64,000 nt of DNA, taken from the NCBI RefSeq assembly GCF_002906165.1, contig NZ_PPCN01000013.1:114828-178827 (forward strand), in the 5' to 3' direction. The stretch's first letter is position 1. The number at the start of each line of letters is the position of its first letter. This stretch comes from Roseibium marinum. GTDB taxonomy: Bacteria > Pseudomonadota > Alphaproteobacteria > Rhizobiales > Stappiaceae. The notes beneath the pieces were generated by a model, which was given only the letters and a program-made list of their open reading frames with translations, did no database searches and was not told the origin of the DNA. The position numbers and the translations under genes are program-made. Positions 42,281-51,007 of this stretch are shown here, in pieces.

Positions 42281-42550
42281 AGGCCTGGCCGGGCCCTGCT
42301 GCGTCGCGGCCAGGACTGACGAGGGGCACCCCTGACCGGCCTGCTTTTATCTGGAATTGAAAGCCGGACCAAATCGGCGCCGAGCAATCTTAATCCGTCT
42401 TGTCTTCGATAGTGCGGATTTGAGGGGCTTGAGGTGACGTGGGGAACTTTGTCTGCGGCTCCGGTCCTTCCAACCGAAACCATTCACATGAAAGTTTTGT
42501 TTTAAAGACAGCGGCTTGCCGCTCTGCGGTAGAAATATCGCGAAGCACCG

Positions 42551-42590
42551 AAACCGATTTTGTTGACTTCCGAAATCGGTTTTGTAACTC
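42551..42590 (+). promoter_or_regulatory. Promoter with two LacI-type operators
   Basis: AAACCGATTT (42551-42560) and AAATCGGTTT (42573-42582) are exact inverses, each with a central CG as LacI-family operators have, and are 22 bp apart centre to centre (two helical turns). TTGACT (42563-42568), 16 bases, then TAACTC (42585-42590) forms a promoter overlapped by both. It lies about 90 bp before the LacI gene. The rest of 42281-42676 shows no gene. Confidence 0.65.
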
Positions 42591-42676
42591 TTTTTCGTAC
42601 AAAAAACGCAAATCCGGATCAAAGGTCGGGAATTTGCGAAAAGAAATTTGAGGGCGGTAAGCCCTTGGGAGGACGA

Positions 42677-43783
42677 ATGCAGCGAATACCCGGTTCCGTC
42701 ACGATCGACGACGTGGCCCGCCATGTCGGTGTCGCCAAGGGCACCGTTTCGCGCGTTCTCAACAACTACACCGATATTTCCGATGCGACCCGCAAACGCA
42801 TCCTGCAAGCGGTCAAGGAACTGGGTTATCAGCCGTCGGCAACCGCCCGCAATCTGAAGCGCGGCCGGCAGGATACGCTCGGCATCGTGATCCCCGTCGG
42901 GCACGGCAGCGGAGCCGACCCGTTCCTGGCGGAGTTCATCGACGGCATCGCCCGCGCCCTGGATGAGATGGGTCTCGACCTTCTGGTGACGACGGCCCAT
43001 TCGCGCGACCACATGATCGAAACGTTGCACCGGCTGGTCGCCCGGCGGAAGGTGGACGGCTTCATCATCACCCGCACCGAGGTCAACGATCCGCGCATCG
43101 CCTATCTGAGCGAGAAGAAATTCCCCTTCGTCGCCCATGGCCGTACGAGCGATCCGACCGGCTATGCCTGGTTCGATATCGACAATGAAGCTGCCTTTGC
43201 CGATGGCGTTCGCCATCTTTACAGCCTCGGCCACGAACGGATCGGCTTCATTGGCGGTTCGCTCGAACTGAATTTCGCCCTGCAGCGCCTTCACGGGTAC
43301 CGGCAGGGGCTGGAGGCGCTCGGCGTACCGCACGACCCTGACCTGGAAAGCCTGCAGGACGTGAGCGAAAAAGGCGGGTTTGCGGGAGCCAAGGCGCTGC
43401 TGTCCCTGGACGAACCGCCCACCGCGCTGCTGTGCGTGACCGATGCGCTGGCCATCGGCGTCGTGCAGTTCTGCCGCAAATACGGCCTGAAGGTGGGATC
43501 CGACGTGACCGTCATCGGCTATGACGGCCTGCCGGTCGGGGAATATCTCGATCCGCCGCTGACGACCTTTTCCCAGAGCGCGCAGGATGCGGGCGGCAGG
43601 GTCGCCCGTAAACTGATCGACGTTCTGGACGGCAAGGATCCGAAGAGTTTGCAGGCGCTTGCAAAAGCGGTCCTGATCCGGCGCGCCTCCGACGGCGCGC
43701 CATCCATGACACCGGAGAAGCTGTCGAAGCTGTTCCGGGATCGGCTGAACCACCAGCCACATTCTGATACCAAGGGAGAATAG
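42677..43783 (+). CDS. LacI-family transcriptional regulator (AglR-like)
   Basis: 368 aa; the ATG has GGGAGGA upstream. The HTH VTIDDVARHVGVAKGTVSRV begins at residue 8, followed by hinge helix SATARNLKRGR. The sugar-binding core (about 70-350) matches the LacI/GalR fold, with LCVTDALAIGVVQFCRKYG and TVIGYDGLPVGEYLDPPLTT. Only one base separates it from the binding-protein gene, so it is in the transporter operon and probably represses it through the palindromes at 42551-42582. The inducer is probably the transported glycoside or a product. Confidence 0.93.
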   Translation: MQRIPGSVTIDDVARHVGVAKGTVSRVLNNYTDISDATRKRILQAVKELGYQPSATARNLKRGRQDTLGIVIPVGHGSGADPFLAEFIDGIARALDEMGLDLLVTTAHSRDHMIETLHRLVARRKVDGFIITRTEVNDPRIAYLSEKKFPFVAHGRTSDPTGYAWFDIDNEAAFADGVRHLYSLGHERIGFIGGSLELNFALQRLHGYRQGLEALGVPHDPDLESLQDVSEKGGFAGAKALLSLDEPPTALLCVTDALAIGVVQFCRKYGLKVGSDVTVIGYDGLPVGEYLDPPLTTFSQSAQDAGGRVARKLIDVLDGKDPKSLQALAKAVLIRRASDGAPSMTPEKLSKLFRDRLNHQPHSDTKGE

Positions 43784-43784
43784 A

Positions 43785-45134
43785 ATGATTGGGAGGACGA
43801 CATTCCTGGCCACGACCATCGCAGGTGCGCTTGCGCTCGGTCTGACTGTGGCACAGGCGGACACATTGCGATTCTGGACAACGGAAGAGCAACCGGAGCG
43901 GCTGGCCAAGCAAGAGGAATTGGCCGCAGCATTCAAGGAAAAGACGGGCATTGAGGTGAACGTCATTCCGGTGAGCGAATCCGACCTTGGCACACGGGCA
44001 ACGGCGGCTTTTGCCGCGGGCGATCTGCCGGATGTGATCTATCACACCCTTCAATACGCACTGCCCTGGGCGGAAGCCGGGATCCTGGACACGGAAGCGG
44101 CGACGGAAGTTTTCGAAAACCTGGGCGCTAGCACTTTCGCGCCGGGGGCTGCCGCCATGGCGGCGGTTGACGGAGGTGTCGCCTCCGTTCCGGTCGATGG
44201 CTGGACGCAGATGGTGATCTACCGCAAGGACCTCTTCGAGGAAAACGGTCTTGCCGCGCCGGACAGCTACGAAAACATTCTGGCCGCCGTCGAAAAGCTG
44301 CACAATCCGCCGGAAATGTTCGCTTTCGTTTCCGCGACCAAGATCGACGAGAACTTCATGAGCCAGGTGCTGGAGCATGTGCTGCTGGCCAACGGAGTGA
44401 GCCCGGTCGATGCAAACGGCTTCAAGCCGCTCGACGAGAAGAAAACCATCGAGGCGCTGGACTTCTACAAGGCCATCTCGAAGGCTTCGCCTCCGGGGGA
44501 TCTCTACTGGAAACAGTCCCGCGAGCTTTATTTTGCCGGCAAGGCGGCGATGATCATCTGGTCGCCGTTCATTCTGGACGAACTGGCCGGTCTGCGCGAC
44601 AGCGCCCCGCCGACCATCACCGACGATCCGACTTCCTCCGAGCTTGCCTCCAAGACCGGCGTCGTGACAACGCTGAGCGGACCGTCCAATGCCGATGGCG
44701 CTGCCTGGGCGGACATCCGCTATTTCGGCATCACCAACGATGCGGACACGGAAGCAGCCATGCAGTTCGTCGAATTCTCGATGGATGAAGGCTACCTCTC
44801 GACCTTGTCGATCGCTCCGGAAGGCAAGTTCCCGATCCGCCGCGGCAACAAGGACAACGCCACCGCATTCGTCGATGGCTGGGCCGAGCTGCCGGTCGGC
44901 GTCGACCGCAAGGCGGCGCTGACGGATCTCTATGACGCCGACACTATCAAGACCATCGTTTCCGGTCTGGATACCGCCAGCCGCTGGGGCGTCAAGGAAG
45001 GTCAGCTGTCGCTTGCCTCCAAGATGATCAACAGCCAGGTGATCAACCGTCTGGTGCGTGAATACATCGACGACGAGCGCGATGCGGCCGCTACCGTGAC
45101 GAAGCTGAACGAGGAACTGGCAAAGATCCAGTAA
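43785..45134 (+). CDS. CUT1 ABC transporter periplasmic binding protein (AglE-like)
   Basis: 449 aa, with a signal peptide ending TVAQA before DTLRFW. AAGGGAGAA lies just before the ATG. Family landmarks are TEEQPERLAKQEELAAAFKE, the hinge AGDLPDVIYHTLQYALPW, and VDGWTQMVIYRKDLFEE. It resembles alpha-glucoside binding proteins such as AglE. A stem-loop and a 270-bp spacer separate it from the permease genes. Substrate is inferred from the downstream GH63 enzyme and glycerate kinase to be a glycosylglycerate or related small glycoside. Confidence 0.92.
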   Translation: MIGRTTFLATTIAGALALGLTVAQADTLRFWTTEEQPERLAKQEELAAAFKEKTGIEVNVIPVSESDLGTRATAAFAAGDLPDVIYHTLQYALPWAEAGILDTEAATEVFENLGASTFAPGAAAMAAVDGGVASVPVDGWTQMVIYRKDLFEENGLAAPDSYENILAAVEKLHNPPEMFAFVSATKIDENFMSQVLEHVLLANGVSPVDANGFKPLDEKKTIEALDFYKAISKASPPGDLYWKQSRELYFAGKAAMIIWSPFILDELAGLRDSAPPTITDDPTSSELASKTGVVTTLSGPSNADGAAWADIRYFGITNDADTEAAMQFVEFSMDEGYLSTLSIAPEGKFPIRRGNKDNATAFVDGWAELPVGVDRKAALTDLYDADTIKTIVSGLDTASRWGVKEGQLSLASKMINSQVINRLVREYIDDERDAAATVTKLNEELAKIQ

Positions 45135-45186
45135 GGGGAATTGCCCGCTCGCAAGGCGGGGTGCGTTACTGACCGAGGGTCTGCAG

Positions 45187-45223
45187 CGGTTTTCTTCTTC
45201 CCTTTATGGGGGGAAGAAAACCG
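45187..45223 (+). promoter_or_regulatory. Imperfect stem-loop after the binding-protein gene
   Basis: GGTTTTC-TTC-TTCCC pairs with GGGGAA-GAAAACC (3-base bulge, 5-base loop). It lies about 55 bases after the binding-protein stop and before the permease, the same position as the hairpins at 1417 and 15921. The remaining spacer to 45403 has no gene. Confidence 0.5.
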
Positions 45224-45403
45224 GTCCTATCCACCCGACGCGCCTGCCTTGCCTGAAGTAGCGGCATGAACATTTCCTCCGAGAGCAGGCCGGGCGTTCC
45301 AGAAGACTGGAGAATGCCCGGTCCATCCCCGGCCCCAGCCTGACACAGACGCGGGCGGACGGGACAGAGTACGCCCGACCGTGGCCCCATCGGCGGCGAA
45401 GGC

Positions 45404-46729
45404 ATGAAAAGCAGAGCCAAACCAATGAGCGCACAAACCAGACAGCCTGTTTCCGAAGGTCCGCCGAAAGGCATCGGGCCGATGCAGCGCCGCGAGATGT
45501 GGCTGGCCTATCTGATGCTGGCGCCGACCTTCATCATCATCCTGGTGATCGTCGCCGGACCCCTGCTGGCCAATTTCTGGATCAGCGTGAAACCCGTTCA
45601 GCTCGGCGATCTGCGCCCGCCCGCCGTTCTCGTCAACGAACGCCTTCGGGGAGACCCGGAAGCGGCCGGCGACAGCGCGACGCTGGAATACCGGCTGCGC
45701 AATTCCTCGCGGGACGAAGAGATCCGCGATGTGGTTCTGAAGGACGAGGTCCCCGCGGGGTTCACAGTCACCGGGCTGCCGCAAGGCTGCGAGCTGACCG
45801 GCAGTGCGCTGTCCTGCACGATCGGAACCGTGGAACCGGGCTGGCGCGACCGGCTTGGACTTGAAGGAACCGTCTCGGACGTGTTTCTCGCCGCCAACCG
45901 CCCGGAGCGGGCGAGCGAACCGGTGGTCACCGGTGACGCCAACAACGTGCTCACCAATTTCGAATTCACCTTCGAAAACTTTTCCAGGATCTTCAGCGCG
46001 GATGAATTCTGGTCGGTGCTGCGGGTGACATTCTATTATACGATCTTCGGCACCGGCGGCGCGCTCGTCCTTGGCCTGTTCGCGGCGCAACTGCTGCACA
46101 CCGCATTTCCGGGCCGGGGCTTTCTGCGCGGCCTCTTCCTGTTCCCCTATGTGTCTCCCGTGATCGCGGTCGCGTTCACCTGGGTCGTGCTGTTCGATCC
46201 GTTCTCCGGCACGCTGAACGCGCTGCTGACCAAGATGGGCGTCGTATCGGACCCGATCAATTTCTTCGGCCAGCGGGCGATAGAGTTTTCCGTCTTCGGC
46301 ATTCCGTTTGAATTTCCGCTGGCGCTGACGACGGTGATCGCCTTCGAGGCCTGGCGGTATTTCCCCCTGTCCTTCCTGTTCATTCTGGCGCGTATGCAGT
46401 CGATCAACACGGACATGTACGAAGCGGCGGAAATGGACGGTGCGACGCCCCTGCAGCAGTTCTGGTACCTGTCCCTGCCGCAGCTCATGGGCATTCTGTC
46501 GGTGCTGTTCCTGCTGCGGTTCATCTGGACCTTCAACAAGTTCGACGACATTTTCCTTCTCACGGGCGGCAACGCGGGCACGCGAACGCTGACGGTGGAT
46601 GTCTATGAACAGGGCTTTGCCCTCTCCAATCTCGGTGCCGGGGCCGCGGTCGCGGTGGTTGTCTTCGTGGTGCTGGTCACCTTCGCCACCCTGTTCATCC
46701 GCTTCTCGCCGAAGGAGGAAGGGCTATGA
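45404..46729 (+). CDS. CUT1 ABC transporter permease with periplasmic DUF11-like insert
   Basis: 441 aa, against about 300-340 for the family. Helix 1 is at about 34-58. Between helix 1 and the usual FENFSRIF segment there is an extra domain at about 70-178. It reads like a DUF11/Ig-like repeat, with LEYRLRN, a DEVPAGF segment and C129/C138 in GCELTGSALSCTIG. Helices 2-6 follow, with the EAA loop MYEAAEMDGATPLQQFW. An ATG seven codons later (45425) is an alternative start. The insert would lie in the periplasm, where the P2 loop of MalF contacts the binding protein. It overlaps the next permease by four bases. Confidence 0.9.
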   Translation: MKSRAKPMSAQTRQPVSEGPPKGIGPMQRREMWLAYLMLAPTFIIILVIVAGPLLANFWISVKPVQLGDLRPPAVLVNERLRGDPEAAGDSATLEYRLRNSSRDEEIRDVVLKDEVPAGFTVTGLPQGCELTGSALSCTIGTVEPGWRDRLGLEGTVSDVFLAANRPERASEPVVTGDANNVLTNFEFTFENFSRIFSADEFWSVLRVTFYYTIFGTGGALVLGLFAAQLLHTAFPGRGFLRGLFLFPYVSPVIAVAFTWVVLFDPFSGTLNALLTKMGVVSDPINFFGQRAIEFSVFGIPFEFPLALTTVIAFEAWRYFPLSFLFILARMQSINTDMYEAAEMDGATPLQQFWYLSLPQLMGILSVLFLLRFIWTFNKFDDIFLLTGGNAGTRTLTVDVYEQGFALSNLGAGAAVAVVVFVVLVTFATLFIRFSPKEEGL

Positions 46730-47958
46730 GACCCGCCAGCATACTTTTGACCGCCGTTACCGGCCTCCTCTGGGGCGTCATGGCGATGGTGGTTATCGGC
46801 GTCACGCTGACCTTGATTACCGGTGAAGTCGCGCTGCCGCAGGCGACGGCCGCGGGCCTTGCCGGGCTGCTCGGTGCGCTTGTGTTCGTCTGGCGGTGTT
46901 CCGCGGCGGGCGCGGGCGGCGCACCGGCATGGGCCTATAGCGCGGTCGTGGTGTTTCTCGTGCTGATGATAGCCAGCTTTGCTGCACCTTTTACCCTGCC
47001 GCTCTCCGTTGTCCCTGTCTGGCAGGGTCTGGCGCTGATCGTTTTCGTCGCCGGTGTGACGGCGGCTATCAGGCTCTGCCTGCGCGATGCCCGTTTCGGG
47101 CCGATGAGCCGCTATGAGCGGGAAGTGATCTATATCCGCATCGCCAAGGGCATCGGCTTCGTCGTCTTCACCATCATCGTGGCGCTGCCTTTCTATGTGA
47201 TGGTGATGACATCGCTGAAAAGCCAGCAGGCGCTTCTGGCCAATCCGCTCGATCTGTCGATCGATTTCTCGCAAGGGCTGAGCGGCCTGACGCGGTCCTA
47301 TGTGGAACTGTTCACCCAGTTCAATTTCGGCCGCTACCTGATGGTGTCCGCCTTTGTCTCCGTGGCAACTGTCGTGCTGACCCTGCTGCTTTCCGTGCCC
47401 GGCGCCTACGCGGTCTCCCGGCTGAGGTTCCCCGGTCAGGCGCTGCTGGCCCGCTCCGTCCTGCTGATCTACATGGTTCCGGCGATCGTCCTTGTGATCC
47501 CGCTCTACGCCGTCTTCTCGCAACTCGGTCTGCGCAACACCTTGACCGGCCTGCTGATCGTCTATCCGGCGACCACGATTCCCGTCGCGCTTTACATGCT
47601 GCAGGGCTATTTCCGCGGGCTGCCGGCGGAACTGGAGGAGGCGGGCCTGATGGACGGGCTCAGCCGCATCGGGGTTATCCTGAAGATCACGCTGCCGCTG
47701 TCGCTTCCGGCACTCGCCTCGGTGTCTCTCTACGTCTTCATGATCGCGTGGAACGAATTCCTGTTCGCCTTCATGTTCCTGGACGATCCGGACATCTTCA
47801 CTCTGTCGCGGGGGGTCGTATCTCTTAATTCCTCCGAGGTGCCACGTCAGCACCTGATGGCCGGCGCGGTGATCGCCACGGTGCCCGTCCTCGTCATCTT
47901 TCTGTGGTTCGAACGCTTCCTTGTGCAGGGCCTGACGGCCGGCAGCGTCAAGGGATAA
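46726..47958 (+). CDS. CUT1 ABC transporter permease (AglG/MalG-like) with extra N-terminal helices
   Basis: 410 aa, ATG overlapping the previous stop. Residues about 1-120 contain four extra hydrophobic segments before the conserved MalG-type core, which begins near VIYIRIAKGIGFVVF. The core carries six helices and the EAA loop ELEEAGLMDGLSRIGVILKI. AglG proteins also have longer N-termini than MalG, but not obviously four helices; the extra part may pair with the insert of the partner permease. Confidence 0.9.
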   Translation: MRPASILLTAVTGLLWGVMAMVVIGVTLTLITGEVALPQATAAGLAGLLGALVFVWRCSAAGAGGAPAWAYSAVVVFLVLMIASFAAPFTLPLSVVPVWQGLALIVFVAGVTAAIRLCLRDARFGPMSRYEREVIYIRIAKGIGFVVFTIIVALPFYVMVMTSLKSQQALLANPLDLSIDFSQGLSGLTRSYVELFTQFNFGRYLMVSAFVSVATVVLTLLLSVPGAYAVSRLRFPGQALLARSVLLIYMVPAIVLVIPLYAVFSQLGLRNTLTGLLIVYPATTIPVALYMLQGYFRGLPAELEEAGLMDGLSRIGVILKITLPLSLPALASVSLYVFMIAWNEFLFAFMFLDDPDIFTLSRGVVSLNSSEVPRQHLMAGAVIATVPVLVIFLWFERFLVQGLTAGSVKG

Positions 47959-47994
47959 TCAAAAGGGCTCGCAAGAGGCCCATGGGAGTTACCT

Positions 47995-49296
47995 GTGTCC
48001 AATTCGGATTTAGACCAAAAAGCGAAATCCATCCTGATCGAGAACGACCAGGGCGGTTATACAGTGCCGACCAAGGGGCTGTATCCCTACCAGTGGAACT
48101 GGGATTCGGTGTTCGTCGCGCTCGGCTTCGCCACTTTCGACCAGGACCGGGCCTGGCGGGAAATCGAGATGCTGTTCGAGGGCCAGTGGCGCGACGGAAT
48201 GGTGCCGCATATCCTGTTTCGCAAGGACGACCCAAGCTACTTCCCGGGCCCGTCCGTCTGGGGCACGAACGGCGGACCTATCCCCAGTTCAGGCCATTCC
48301 CAGCCCCCGGTCGCCGCAACGGTGATCCGGGAACTTGTCGATACCGATGTGACCGGACTGGCTCATGACCGGGCGCTCTACCGGGCGGGGGCATTGTTTC
48401 CCAAACTCATGCAGTGGCACCGCTGGTTTCTCGCCTACCGGGATCCCGACGACCTGGGTGTTATCGCCGTGATCCATCCATGGGAATCGGGACGGGACAA
48501 CCTTCCGGACTGGGATGAGGCCCTGCGGGCGGTCGAGATCGCGGACATCGGGCCGTACGAGCGCAAGGATACCTCCCATGTCGATCCGTCGATGCGCCCG
48601 CAGAAGGCGGACTATGACCGCTACCTGAGCATCATGGCCGCCTGCCGCGCGGTGGATTGGGATCCGGCGGAAGTTGCCAGGACCTGTCCGTTCTTCGTCG
48701 CCGATCCGGGCGTCACCTTCATCTTCCTGCGTGCCAACCGGGATCTCCTCTCGCTGGCCGAACGGCTTGGAAGGGACGCCGAGGCTGAGGAAATCCGGGG
48801 TTGGATCGCGAAGATGGAAGCCGGGGCGAAAACGCTCTGGCACGAGGGACTGAAGGCGCATGTGGCGTTTGACGAGCGATCCGGAAAACTGACCGACGGC
48901 ATATCGAGCGCCTCGTTCCTGGCGCTCTATGCGGGAATTCGGGACGAGACGACGATGGCGTCCCTGCAGGCGCATTTTGACAGGATTGCATCGAAAGTGC
49001 GTTACCTGATGCCGTCTTACGACCCGGATCATGCCAGTTACGAGCCGCTGCGATATTGGCGCGGGCCGGTCTGGGCGATGATCAACTACATGATCGCGCG
49101 CGGTTTTGCCGAGGCAGGCGACACAACACGCGCCGAGCGTCTGCGGGCGGATACGGCAGACCTGATCGAGACCGGCGGATTTGCGGAATATTTCAGCCCG
49201 GAGACGGGCGCGGCCGCCGGTGGCGGTACGTTTTCCTGGACCTCCGCCATCTGGCTTTCCTGGGCATCGCCCACACACGCTGAACACGCAGCATAA
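47995..49296 (+). CDS. GH63-family glycoside hydrolase, mannosyl/glucosylglycerate hydrolase type
   Basis: 433 aa, GTG start with GGGAG seven bases upstream, cytoplasmic. It is an (alpha/alpha)6-barrel protein: YQWNWDSVFVALG with the likely acid Asp37, GTNGGPIPSSGHSQPP, IHPWESGRDNLPDWD, LRYWRGPVWAMINYMIARG and GGTFSWTSAIWLSW are hallmarks of the MGH1-type branch of GH63. Known members hydrolyse mannosylglycerate or glucosylglycerate to sugar plus glycerate. Glycerate kinase lies in the same locus, supporting this. Other GH63/GH37-like substrates (alpha-glucosides, trehalose) cannot be excluded. Encoded between the permeases and the ATPase. Confidence 0.88.
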   Translation: MSNSDLDQKAKSILIENDQGGYTVPTKGLYPYQWNWDSVFVALGFATFDQDRAWREIEMLFEGQWRDGMVPHILFRKDDPSYFPGPSVWGTNGGPIPSSGHSQPPVAATVIRELVDTDVTGLAHDRALYRAGALFPKLMQWHRWFLAYRDPDDLGVIAVIHPWESGRDNLPDWDEALRAVEIADIGPYERKDTSHVDPSMRPQKADYDRYLSIMAACRAVDWDPAEVARTCPFFVADPGVTFIFLRANRDLLSLAERLGRDAEAEEIRGWIAKMEAGAKTLWHEGLKAHVAFDERSGKLTDGISSASFLALYAGIRDETTMASLQAHFDRIASKVRYLMPSYDPDHASYEPLRYWRGPVWAMINYMIARGFAEAGDTTRAERLRADTADLIETGGFAEYFSPETGAAAGGGTFSWTSAIWLSWASPTHAEHAA

Positions 49297-49314
49297 ACGC
49301 CGGGGGATAGTTTC

Positions 49315-50376
49315 ATGGGTGCGATCCAGCTCAACAAGGTCGAAAAATGGTTTGGCACGCTGCAGGTCATCAAGGGGATCGATCTTCAGGTCGAGGATGG
49401 TGAGTTCGTCATTTTCGTCGGCCCGTCGGGTTGCGGAAAGTCGACCCTGCTCCGGCTGATCTCGGGTCTTGAGGAAACCAGCCGCGGCACAATCGACATC
49501 GACGGCAAGGATGTAACCGCCCTGCCTCCGTCGGGCCGCGGGCTGTCCATGGTCTTCCAGTCCTATGCGCTCTATCCGCATATGTCGGTGCGCGACAATG
49601 TCGGCTTCGGGCTGAAGACCGCCGGGGTTCCGAAGGAGGAGATTGCCCGGAAAGTGAACGCGGCCGCCGATGTCCTGAAACTCGACGAATACATGGACCG
49701 GCGGCCGAAGGCGCTCTCCGGCGGGCAGCGCCAGCGGGTCGCCATCGGGCGGGCGATCGTGCGCGAGCCGGGTGCGTTTCTGTTCGACGAACCGCTGTCG
49801 AACCTGGACGCCGCGTTGCGCGTGGAAATGCGCCTCGAGATCGCGCGCCTGCACAAGAGCCTCGGCACGACCATGATCTATGTGACCCATGATCAGGTGG
49901 AAGCCATGACGCTGGCCGACAAGATCGTGGTGCTGCAGGCCGGCCGGATCGAGCAGGCCGGTTCCCCGCGAGAGCTGTACGAGCGTCCGGACAATCTGTT
50001 CGTCGCCCAGTTCATCGGCTCGCCCAAGATGAATGTGCTGCCCTGTTCCATCGAAGGGGACCGGTTCTCGCTGCAGGGACACGGAGGCGGACGGTATCCG
50101 CATGCCGGCGTGGCGCGAAAGCCGGTCCGGCTGGGGGTCCGCCCGGAACATATCAGCGTCACCGGCCCCGACGAGGGGCATCATTGCACCGGCACCGTCG
50201 AGGTCACCGAATATCTGGGGTCCGATACGTTCCTCTATGTGGCGCTGGACGGTCTGGAGACGGTGCTGGTGCGGATCAGCGGCAGCGAAACCGTCGAGGA
50301 AGGTTCCCGCATCGGGTTAAAATTCGACGAGACGCGCATGCATTTCTTCGACGCCGACGACCAGGCGATACGCTGA
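49315..50376 (+). CDS. CUT1 ABC transporter ATP-binding protein (MalK/UgpC-like)
   Basis: 353 aa. Walker A is GPSGCGKST, the signature LSGGQRQR, Walker B AFLFDEPLSNLD, and the switch His in VTHDQVEAMTLADK. The C-terminal OB/TOBE region is present (RLGVRPEHISV, then EYLGSDTFLY). It starts 18 bases after the hydrolase stop and completes the transporter operon. Confidence 0.94.
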   Translation: MGAIQLNKVEKWFGTLQVIKGIDLQVEDGEFVIFVGPSGCGKSTLLRLISGLEETSRGTIDIDGKDVTALPPSGRGLSMVFQSYALYPHMSVRDNVGFGLKTAGVPKEEIARKVNAAADVLKLDEYMDRRPKALSGGQRQRVAIGRAIVREPGAFLFDEPLSNLDAALRVEMRLEIARLHKSLGTTMIYVTHDQVEAMTLADKIVVLQAGRIEQAGSPRELYERPDNLFVAQFIGSPKMNVLPCSIEGDRFSLQGHGGGRYPHAGVARKPVRLGVRPEHISVTGPDEGHHCTGTVEVTEYLGSDTFLYVALDGLETVLVRISGSETVEEGSRIGLKFDETRMHFFDADDQAIR

Positions 50377-51007
50377 GTATCCGCTCTGCTGCCTGTCGAG
50401 CACTGTCCTCCATGCTGAACGGGCGGGAGCCTCATTTTGCGGGATGCTCAACGTGTTGCCGGGCCAGAAAGAAAGCGGTTCTGGAATAGTAGACGGCCGT
50501 TTGAAATCCGGAAATTCATTCGTTTTCTTGTGTCGTGAGCATGAATATTTGATTCGTCTTATGTTTCGTTGGGTCACATTGTATTGGTATAATTACCTAT
50601 AACGAATGCGGAAGCGAGTTGGAAAACTGTCAAAAATATCGGAAAAATCGTTCGCCGGGAAAGAAAAGAAGGCTCAAAAAAGCGAAGTAGACCCTCTTCC
50701 CGGTTGTCAAATGTGACTAAAGATTGCAATATTCTCTTAATGGTTTCATTCGCCGTCATAATCCTCTTTTAATCTACTATTACTTGCATTTTCTATTAAT
50801 TTTACTTTCACACTATGGGGGCTTTCCTCGTCCTTGCGATAGGCCGGAGTCCTGAGGAGAAATTGAACCGGCCGCATTCGCCGGGGGCACGCTTCACCCG
50901 CAATTCAGGTTCCGCCATGCAACTGGCACCGCTCGAACGGCAGTGCCCGGGCGCATAGCTGAATTGCCGTGTTGTGTTTTTTTTGAATTATTTTTCTGGA
51001 GGGAATG
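50377..51007. other. AT-rich intergenic region before the chemoreceptor
   Basis: About 630 bp, distinctly AT-rich between 50490 and 50830 in contrast to its surroundings. No terminator with a convincing U-tract was found. A 61-codon minus-strand frame (50574-50759) has a fair ribosome-binding site but AT-rich codon use and no recognisable product; I do not annotate it as a gene. The region probably holds the chemoreceptor promoter and leader. Confidence 0.5.

Noticed and set aside
47995..49296. Trehalase (GH37) for the hydrolase
   Set aside because: The length, the YQWNWDSVF start and lack of GH37 signatures fit the MGH1-type GH63 branch better; glycerate kinase in the same locus supports this.
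50574..50759. 61-codon minus-strand frame in AT-rich DNA
   Set aside because: Has a fair ribosome-binding site but no family, AT-rich codons unlike the rest, and lies in a probable regulatory region. Kept only as a note.
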